Of a DNA stretch of 62,883 bases, positions 57,670 through 62,883 are shown piece after piece. Source of the DNA: Curtobacterium sp. 'Ferrero' (GTDB lineage Bacteria; Actinomycetota; Actinomycetes; Actinomycetales; Microbacteriaceae). Positions within the stretch are counted from its first letter, which is position 1. Every line of letters starts with the position of its first letter. The notes below the pieces were generated by a model, which saw nothing but the letters and a program-made list of their open reading frames with translations, made no database searches and was not told the DNA's origin. Location of the stretch: assembly GCF_002412165.1 (NCBI RefSeq), contig NZ_NXIA01000001.1, positions 363,995-426,877 on the forward strand. Direction: 5' to 3'. Both the position numbers and the translations under genes were made by a program.

Positions 57670-57718
57670 ATCGGTAGGACCTACCTAATTCGCCGACGGG
57701 ATCCGTCGCGGTTAGGTC
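57670..57718 (+). promoter_or_regulatory. DtxR/IdeR-like box and inverted repeat
   Basis: ATCGGTAGGACCTACCTAA (57670-57688) matches the DtxR/IdeR consensus TTAGGTWAGSCTWACCTAA at 14 of 19 positions by my alignment and contains GGTAGGACCTACC. ACCTAA (57683-57688) and TTAGGT (57712-57717) also form a longer hairpin with a CGACG/CGTCG inner stem. Together with the hairpin at 57592 these are the only structures I see in the 276-nt gap. Confidence 0.4.
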
Positions 57719-57763
57719 GCGCGACCGATGCGATCGACCGTCCTCGGCTGTGACGATGCTGCC

Positions 57764-58606
57764 GTGCCCTTCACCGTGAGTCACGCCGTCGTCGCGTTCG
57801 CCGCCCGACGCACCGCGTTGCCCGTCGCCGCGGTCGCTGCCGGGTCGATGGCGCCCGACGCCGTGCTGTTCGTCCCGTGGCTGCCGCCGTACGCGTTCAC
57901 CCACTCGTGGGCCGGCGTGGTGACCGTCGACCTCGCGGTGGCGCTCGTCGTGGTCGCGGCCTGGTGGTGGCTCGTCCGACCGGCCTGGACCGCGGCGCTG
58001 CCGGCGGTCGCGCGCCGGGTGCCCGAGGCGTGGTCGACACCACCGCACCCCGCCGTGGGAACTGCAGCGTGGACGGTGGTGGCGTGCGTGGTGGGGAGCG
58101 TCACCCACGTCGCGTGGGACGCGTTCTCGCACCCGCACGGCTGGGTGGTCCAGCGCGTCGCGCTGCTCCGGGTCGACGTCGCCGGTCACCCCGCCTGGGC
58201 GGTCGTGCAGGACGCGTCGAGCGCGCTCGGGCTCCTCGCGCTGCTCGCCGCGCTGGCCGTGTGGTGGCGTCGGGCGGGTCGTCGCGAACGGGTCGGGCAC
58301 GGCTCCCGCGCCGGACGGGAGGCGCGGGTCGTCCTGGGCGCGGTCGTCGCGCTGGTGGTCGGGGTGACGCTGGTGCGCTGCGGGCGGGTCGCGCTCGTCG
58401 GCGGTGGTCCGGGTGCCGTGCTCGTGACCGGGGCGTTCACGATCCCGCCGGTCGTCGCCGTGGCGCTCGTGGCGGGTGCGGTGGCGCTGCTCGTGCTCCG
58501 CGCCCGGCGGGCAGCCGGGCAGGTCAGGCCGGAAGCCGGACCGGTCAGGCCGGAAGCCGGACCGGGAGGAACGCCGCCAGGTCCGCCCGGGACCCCGATG
58601 CGCTGA
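57764..58606 (+). CDS. DUF4184 family membrane protein
   Basis: 280-residue membrane protein. The opening PFTVSHAVVAFAARR and the later VTHVAWDAFSHPHGW are family hallmarks. The His and Asp residues resemble metal-dependent membrane hydrolases (YdjM-like), but no activity is known. There are five or six hydrophobic segments. The GTG at 57764 is chosen because the family begins MPFTxSH. The last 30 residues contain a duplicated VRPEAGP encoded by a 21-bp tandem repeat. The gene end overlaps the convergent sterol-carrier gene by 62 nt. Confidence 0.85.
   Translation: MPFTVSHAVVAFAARRTALPVAAVAAGSMAPDAVLFVPWLPPYAFTHSWAGVVTVDLAVALVVVAAWWWLVRPAWTAALPAVARRVPEAWSTPPHPAVGTAAWTVVACVVGSVTHVAWDAFSHPHGWVVQRVALLRVDVAGHPAWAVVQDASSALGLLALLAALAVWWRRAGRRERVGHGSRAGREARVVLGAVVALVVGVTLVRCGRVALVGGGPGAVLVTGAFTIPPVVAVALVAGAVALLVLRARRAAGQVRPEAGPVRPEAGPGGTPPGPPGTPMR
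58522..58563. repeat. Two 21-bp tandem repeats at a gene-end overlap
   Basis: GGTCAGGCCGGAAGCCGGACC occurs at 58522-58542 and 58543-58563. On the plus strand it encodes VRPEAGP twice near the DUF4184 C-terminus. On the minus strand each unit contains the last codons and stop (VRLPA-stop) of the sterol-carrier gene. Confidence 0.88.
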
Positions 58607-58907
58607 CCCGCGACGCGGCGACCGCCTCGTCCCAGCGGAGTTCGCCCGTCGCGAGGGCGAGCCACGTCCCGGCGTCCGTCTCCACCACGTTCGGCGGCGT
58701 CCCCCGGGTGTGCCGTGGTCCGGGGATCGCCTGCACCGCCGCGAACGGCGGGACCCGCACCTCGACGCTGTTGCCCGGCACGTCCTCGGCGAGCCGCTGC
58801 AGGGTCCACCGGACGGCGGTCGCCACCTCCGGACGGCCCGGGGTCCCCTGCTGCACGGCGCGCAGGGCGGCGCGTCCGTCCTCGTCGTCGATCGTCCTGC
58901 GGGCCAT
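58545..58907 (-). CDS. Sterol-carrier-family protein
   Basis: 120-residue protein of the actinobacterial sterol-carrier-like family that lies beside purD in many genomes. Typical stretches are VEVRVPPFAAVQAIPGPRHTRGTPPNVVETDAGTWLALATG. It is soluble. Lipid binding is assumed from the family name, not shown. TAGCCT ends 6 nt before the ATG, so the mRNA is probably leaderless. The 3' end overlaps DUF4184 by 62 nt, and its stop lies in a 21-bp tandem repeat. Confidence 0.9.
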   Translation of the reverse strand: MARRTIDDEDGRAALRAVQQGTPGRPEVATAVRWTLQRLAEDVPGNSVEVRVPPFAAVQAIPGPRHTRGTPPNVVETDAGTWLALATGELRWDEAVAASRVSASGSRADLAAFLPVRLPA

Positions 58908-58964
58908 CCGCCCAGGCTAGCCACCCCATCGCAACGCGGACCGGCGGCTCGGTAGGCTGACCCC

Positions 58965-60233
58965 GTGCGAATCCTCGTCCTCGGTTCCGGTGCCCGCGAG
59001 CACGCCATCGTCACGGCCCTCCTCGCCGAGCAGGCCGGGCACGTCATCACGGTCGCACCCGGCAACGCCGGCATCGCCGCCGACGTCGAGACGGTCTCCC
59101 TCGACCCGACGAACGGCGCGCTGGTCGCGGACTACGCGATCGAGAACGACGTCGAGCTCGTCGTCGTCGGCCCCGAAGCACCGCTCATCGCCGGTGTGGC
59201 CGACCCGGTCCGCACCCGCGGCATCCCGGTGTTCGGCCCGGGCAAGGCCGCCGCGCAGCTCGAGGGCTCGAAGGCGTTCGCGAAGCGCATCATGGCGGAG
59301 GCCGGTGTCCCCACCGGCCGTCCGGTGTACGCCGGCACGGTGGACGAGGCGGTCGCCGCGCTCGACGAGCTCGGTGCCCCCTACGTCGTGAAGGCCGACG
59401 GGCTCGCCGCCGGCAAGGGCGTGCTCGTGACGGAGGACCGTCAGGCGGCGGTCGACCACGCGACGTACTGGCTGCAGCACGGACCGGTCGTCGTCGAGGA
59501 GTTCCTCGACGGCGAGGAGGTCTCGCTGTTCTTCCTGAGCGACGGACACGACGTCCGGCCGCTCAGCCCCGCCCAGGACTACAAGCGCCTCGCCGACGGC
59601 GACGCCGGGCCGAACACGGGCGGCATGGGCGCCTACTCGCCGCTGCCGTGGCTGGCCGACCGGTGGGAGTCGGAACAGGCGTTCGTGGCCGAGGTGGCCG
59701 ACCTCGTCGCGCTCCCGACCGTCCGTCGGCTCGAGCACGAGGGCACGCCCTTCGTCGGCCTGCTCTACTGCGGTCTCATCGTCACCGAGCAGGGCGTGCG
59801 GGTGATCGAGTTCAACGCCCGGTTCGGGGACCCCGAGACCCAGGTCGTCCTCCCGCGCCTGGCGACGCCGCTCAGCGAGCTCATGCTCGCCGCCGCCACC
59901 GGTCGTCTCGGCTCCGTGCCGGCCCCCGTCTTCCGTGACGAGGTCGCCGTGACGGTGGTCCTCGCGAGCGAGGGGTACCCGGAGAACCCGCACACCGGTC
60001 GACCGATCACCGGGATCGACGCCGCGAACAGCCGCGAGGGGGTCCACGTCGCCCACGCCGCGACCGGCAGCCTCGACGGCGGACTCGTCGCCACGGGTGG
60101 CCGGGTGCTCAGCGTCGTGGGCACCGGCCGGTCGTTCACCGAGGCCCGCGAGCGCGCCTACGCCGGCCTGCACGACATCACGCTCGAGGGCGGGCAGTAC
60201 CGCACCGACATCGCCGCGAAGGTCGCCGAGTGA
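58965..60233 (+). CDS. purD: Phosphoribosylamine-glycine ligase
   Basis: 422-residue GAR synthetase, the second purine step. It opens [16 protein letters not shown]. The ATP-grasp domain follows with [17 protein letters not shown] and [12 protein letters not shown], and then [24 protein letters not shown] and [17 protein letters not shown]. The GTG at 58965 has TAGGCT ending 6 nt upstream, so it is probably leaderless. The stop overlaps the purC GTG by 4 nt, so the two genes are coupled. The divergent gene is the sterol-carrier protein. Confidence 0.97.
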   Translation: MRILVLGSGAREHAIVTALLAEQAGHVITVAPGNAGIAADVETVSLDPTNGALVADYAIENDVELVVVGPEAPLIAGVADPVRTRGIPVFGPGKAAAQLEGSKAFAKRIMAEAGVPTGRPVYAGTVDEAVAALDELGAPYVVKADGLAAGKGVLVTEDRQAAVDHATYWLQHGPVVVEEFLDGEEVSLFFLSDGHDVRPLSPAQDYKRLADGDAGPNTGGMGAYSPLPWLADRWESEQAFVAEVADLVALPTVRRLEHEGTPFVGLLYCGLIVTEQGVRVIEFNARFGDPETQVVLPRLATPLSELMLAAATGRLGSVPAPVFRDEVAVTVVLASEGYPENPHTGRPITGIDAANSREGVHVAHAATGSLDGGLVATGGRVLSVVGTGRSFTEARERAYAGLHDITLEGGQYRTDIAAKVAE

Positions 60234-61105
60234 GCGCCCCCGCCGTGCCCGGCTGGCGGCACGTCTCCTCCGGCAAGGTGCGCGAGCTCTACGTGCCGGA
60301 GGGCACCGCCGACGTGGCGGACGCCGACGAGCTGCTCCTCGTCGCGTCGGACCGGGTCAGCGCCTACGACTTCGCCTTGGAACCGCCGATCCCGGGCAAG
60401 GGCGAGCTGCTGACGCGGCTCTCCCGCTTCTGGTTCGACCGGATCGCCGACGTGCCGAACCACCTCCTCGACGACGGCCACGGCGGCACCCCCGTCCCCG
60501 AGGCGGTCGCCGCGCGCTCGATGCACGTCCGTCCCCTGCGCATGTTCCCGGTCGAGTGCGTCGTCCGCGGCTACCTGGTCGGCAGCGGCTGGGCGGAGTA
60601 CCGCGAAAGCGGCAGCGTCTGCGGTGTGCCGTTGCCCGCAGGGCTGTCCGAGGGCGACCGGCTGCCGGAGCCGATCTACACGCCCGCGTACAAGGCGCCG
60701 CAGGGCGAGCACGACGAGAACATCTCGTTCGAGCAGACGGTCGAGCTCGTCGGACGGGCCGACGCGGAGACCCTCCGCGACCTGTCGTTGCACGTGTACG
60801 CCACGGCCGCGGCGATCGCGCTCGAGCACGACGTCGTCATCGCCGACACGAAGTTCGAGTTCGGGCGCGACGGCGACGGCGTGGTCCGGATCGCGGACGA
60901 GGTCCTGACGAGCGACTCGAGCCGCTACTGGGACGCCCGGACGGACACCGCCACGAGCCGGACCGACTCGTTCGACAAGCAGATCGTCCGCGACTGGCTG
61001 AGCGCGCACTGGGATCGCCAGGGCACCCCGCCCGTGCTGCCGGACGAGATCGTCGCGCGCACGGCGGCCCGGTACCGCGAGCTCATCGAGCGTCTCGGCG
61101 CCTGA
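60230..61105 (+). CDS. purC: Phosphoribosylaminoimidazole-succinocarboxamide synthase
   Basis: 291-residue SAICAR synthetase (CAIR plus aspartate to SAICAR). Motifs include HVSSGKVRELY, LLVASDRVSAYDFALEPPIPGKG, VRGYLVGSGWAEY, IADTKFEFG and DEVLTSDSSRYW. Length and order are those of the long single-domain class. The start overlaps the purD stop (GTGA). purS/purQ/purL, which often follow purC, are absent; the next gene is convergent and unrelated. Confidence 0.97.
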   Translation: MSAPAVPGWRHVSSGKVRELYVPEGTADVADADELLLVASDRVSAYDFALEPPIPGKGELLTRLSRFWFDRIADVPNHLLDDGHGGTPVPEAVAARSMHVRPLRMFPVECVVRGYLVGSGWAEYRESGSVCGVPLPAGLSEGDRLPEPIYTPAYKAPQGEHDENISFEQTVELVGRADAETLRDLSLHVYATAAAIALEHDVVIADTKFEFGRDGDGVVRIADEVLTSDSSRYWDARTDTATSRTDSFDKQIVRDWLSAHWDRQGTPPVLPDEIVARTAARYRELIERLGA

Positions 61106-61142
61106 CCCGGCCACGACGACCGAGGCGTCCCGGACGACCGCG

Positions 61143-61205
61143 ACGGCTCAGGCGTCCCGGACGACGGCTCAGGCGTCGCGGGCGACGGCTCAGGCGTCGC
61201 GGGCG
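61143..61205. repeat. Three 21-bp tandem repeats holding stop codons
   Basis: Units at 61143-61163, 61164-61184 and 61185-61205 follow ACGGCTCAGGCGTCSCGGRCG. On the minus strand each contains the final codons and stop of the SpoIIE-type gene (RDA-stop). A partial older copy precedes them (61120-61142). Confidence 0.88.
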
Positions 61206-62380
61206 ACCACGACCACGGTGAGGTCGTCCCCCGGGTCGTGCTCCTGCGCGCGGGCACGCACCCGGTCGAGGAAGCCCGCGACGTCGTCCGCCTGCCGGTA
61301 GAGCTCCCCGAGCCGCGTCATCGACGCCAGGGTGGAATCCCACAGCTCGAGCGCCCCATCGCTGACGACCACGAGGACGTCGCCCGGGTCGAGCACGAGC
61401 GAGCCCGACGACCGGGCGATGCCCGCCGGGTGCAGCCCGATCGGCAGGTCGACGGATCGGAGCACGTCCTCGCCGCCGTCCGCACGGAGGTGGAGCACGA
61501 GCCCGTGCCCCGCGTCGACGAAGTCCACCTGCCCGGTGGTCGGCACGAGCCGCCCGTGGAACAGCGTCGCGAAGGACTCGGCTCGGTTGAACTCGGGGCC
61601 GACCTGCGCTTCGAGGGCGGCCACCGCACGGTCCGGCCGGTCACCGCCCCGGGCGAGCAGCGCACCGCGGACGTTCGCGGCGAGGAGCCCGGCCGACATG
61701 CCCTTGCCCATCACGTCGGCGAGGGTGAGCACGAGGTCGTCGCCGTCGCGGTGCCAGTCGTGGAGGTCCCCGGAGACGACGGCGTGCGGCAAGCTGAGAC
61801 CCGCCACGCGGTAGCCGGGCAGCTCCACGTCGGTGGGCTCGAGGCCCGCGAGCACCGCACGCAACCGGTCCTCGTCGGCGCCCGCGGCGAGTTCGCGCTC
61901 CGCCCAGACGCCGAGGTCCTCGAGCAGCGCGAGGTCCTCCGGTGCGAGCGTCCGCGGTGTCTGGTCGACGAGGCACAGTGTCCCGACCTTGACGTCGTCG
62001 TCACCGAGCCGGAGCGGCACCCCGGCGTAGAAGCGCACGTTCGGGTCGTCGACCACCATCGGCATGTCGGCGAAGCGGGCATCCGCTCGGGCGTCCTCGA
62101 CGATGACCGGGCCGGGGCTCCCGAGCGTCCGGCCGCAGAAGGTGTCCTGCAGCGGGATCTCGGGCCCGAACCGCTCGGCGCTCTGCTGCGACTTGATGGT
62201 CAGCATCGACTCACCGGCGAGGTTGAGGAAGGAGCCCGACACCCCGAAGGCGTCCCGCGCGATCCGGGTGATGCGGTCGAACCGCTCCTCCGGGCCGCCG
62301 GCGACCACGTCGAGCGCGGCGAGCAGCGTTGCCCGCCGTCCTGATCCGGTGGTGATGGTCTGCGCTGGTGAGGCGTCCAT
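61190..62380 (-). CDS. GAF-SpoIIE (PP2C-type) phosphatase
   Basis: 396-residue signalling phosphatase. A GAF domain occupies about residues 30-180 (FGVSGSFLNLAGESMLTIKSQQ, YAGVPLRLGDDDVKVGTLCLVD). A SpoIIE/RsbU-type PP2C domain follows, with VSGDLHDW, LADVMGKGMSAGLLAANVRG, FVDAGHGLVLHL and DVLVVVSDGALELWD. Such enzymes dephosphorylate anti-anti-sigma factors in stress or sporulation switches; no partner is encoded here. TACCGT ends 6 nt before the ATG. The 3' end lies in a 21-bp tandem repeat carrying its stop codon. Confidence 0.92.
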   Translation of the reverse strand: MDASPAQTITTGSGRRATLLAALDVVAGGPEERFDRITRIARDAFGVSGSFLNLAGESMLTIKSQQSAERFGPEIPLQDTFCGRTLGSPGPVIVEDARADARFADMPMVVDDPNVRFYAGVPLRLGDDDVKVGTLCLVDQTPRTLAPEDLALLEDLGVWAERELAAGADEDRLRAVLAGLEPTDVELPGYRVAGLSLPHAVVSGDLHDWHRDGDDLVLTLADVMGKGMSAGLLAANVRGALLARGGDRPDRAVAALEAQVGPEFNRAESFATLFHGRLVPTTGQVDFVDAGHGLVLHLRADGGEDVLRSVDLPIGLHPAGIARSSGSLVLDPGDVLVVVSDGALELWDSTLASMTRLGELYRQADDVAGFLDRVRARAQEHDPGDDLTVVVVARDA

Positions 62381-62482
62381 CCCTCCACGGTAGTGCTCGG
62401 GACCGTGAGGGGCGTACCCCACAACGGTGGACGCGGCGGGCCCCGGCACCGGCCGGTCGACGGCACGGCGTAGCCTGGTGCG

Positions 62483-62803
62483 GTGCTCCGTCGTGCCCTG
62501 CCCGTCCTCGTCCTCGGCGCTGCGGCGACGTTCGCCCTGACCGGGTGCGGCGCACACGACTCGACGGGCCAGATCGCCGTGACGGTCTCCGGGAACGCGG
62601 CGGACCACGCCTACGAGGTCCGGGTCTACGCGTCGACCGGCAAGCTCGCCGAGCACCAGCGGGTGTTCCCCGGCGGGACGGCGTCGTTCGCCGGGGTGCC
62701 GCTCGGTGCCGTCACGGTTCGTGCTGGCGACCTGTGCCCCGCCGAGGCGACGGTCTCGGACGCCTCGGTCGCCGAGGTCACCCTGTCGACGACGGGCTGC
62801 TGA
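62483..62803 (+). CDS. Small lipoprotein
   Basis: 106-residue exported lipoprotein. The signal LRRALPVLVLGAAATFA leads to the lipobox LTGC. The mature part is a compact beta-type domain (IAVTVSGNAADHAYEVRVYAS, ASFAGVPLGAVTVRAGDL) with two further Cys residues (near 95 and at the C-terminus) that may pair. Family not recognised. The GTG at 62483 has TAGCCT ending 6 nt upstream. The 80 nt after the stop to the window end are GC-rich and loosely repetitive. Confidence 0.82.
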   Translation: MLRRALPVLVLGAAATFALTGCGAHDSTGQIAVTVSGNAADHAYEVRVYASTGKLAEHQRVFPGGTASFAGVPLGAVTVRAGDLCPAEATVSDASVAEVTLSTTGC

Positions 62804-62883
62804 CCGCGCCACGCCGCCCGGTCGCGGCCCGACTCCGCACCGCCGCCCGGCCGGGCCCCGCACCGCGGCACGCCGCCCGGCCG

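Noticed and set aside
1..62883. Prophage, integrative element or biosynthetic cluster
   Set aside because: No integrase, transposase, structural phage gene, NRPS/PKS or tRNA attachment site was seen, and composition is uniform apart from short AT-rich promoters.

Overview
The window is very GC-rich, uses GTG starts freely, and encodes families typical of Actinobacteria: a class E sortase, DUF3073 next to purM, a DinB/DUF664-type protein, an actinobacterial sterol-carrier protein beside purD, and a TipAL-type MerR regulator. By gene content and style it looks like a Microbacteriaceae chromosome, Curtobacterium or a close relative. That placement is a recognition-based inference and was not tested. 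I see no tRNA, rRNA, prophage, transposase or CRISPR array. The region reads as ordinary, densely packed chromosome.

Layout. 0-5.5 kb is a carbohydrate locus: a truncated GH42 beta-galactosidase, two CelR-type operators, a LacI regulator, a DUF1349 protein and a secreted beta-helix protein. 5.5-18 kb holds lplA, a GNAT, an alpha/beta hydrolase, a Pit phosphate transporter with a small partner, an acetamidase-like protein, an SDR, a MarR-MFS pair, an orphan alpha-E protein, a second MarR, a beta-hydroxyacid-dehydrogenase-like oxidoreductase and an M23 peptidase. 18-30.3 kb holds a PlsC acyltransferase, recQ, a CPBP protease, an EamA exporter, a YpeA-like GNAT, sortase E, sbcC-sbcD, and a SipW-like peptidase with a TasA-like substrate. 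30.5-45.5 kb holds a MarR, a DinB-like protein, a DEAD-box helicase, PPK2, a lipoprotein hydrolase, a large RND transporter, a MocR/YczE divergon, a DUF4097-PadR operon and a TipAL-type regulator. 45.6-62.8 kb holds a KimA-like permease, several small conserved proteins, four purine genes (purM and purF divergent, purD-purC overlapping), a LuxR/AAA regulator, DUF4184, a sterol-carrier protein, a GAF-SpoIIE phosphatase and a lipoprotein.

Regulation is unusually readable. At least twenty genes have a TANNNT -10 hexamer ending 6-8 nt before the start codon, so their mRNAs should be leaderless. Local regulators have visible operators: CelR-type boxes (1543-1604), MarR palindromes (11598, 14647, 30518), a MocR inverted repeat (42333), PadR ATGTAT/ATACAT boxes (43064-43098) and a MerR dyad in a 19-bp spacer (45523-45553).

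The least ordinary content is non-coding: (i) a 66-bp nested palindromic element in two intergenic copies (7213 and 44602); (ii) a 255-bp element with 82-nt inverted arms between DUF3073 and purM (51334-51588); (iii) a family of hairpins sharing the arm CGGACGGGAGGC, mostly terminator-like between genes but also lying inside two reading frames (29090, 22427); and (iv) 21-bp tandem repeats that contain the stop codons of two genes (58522 and 61143). None of these is a recognised gene system; they are the best candidates here for something undescribed.
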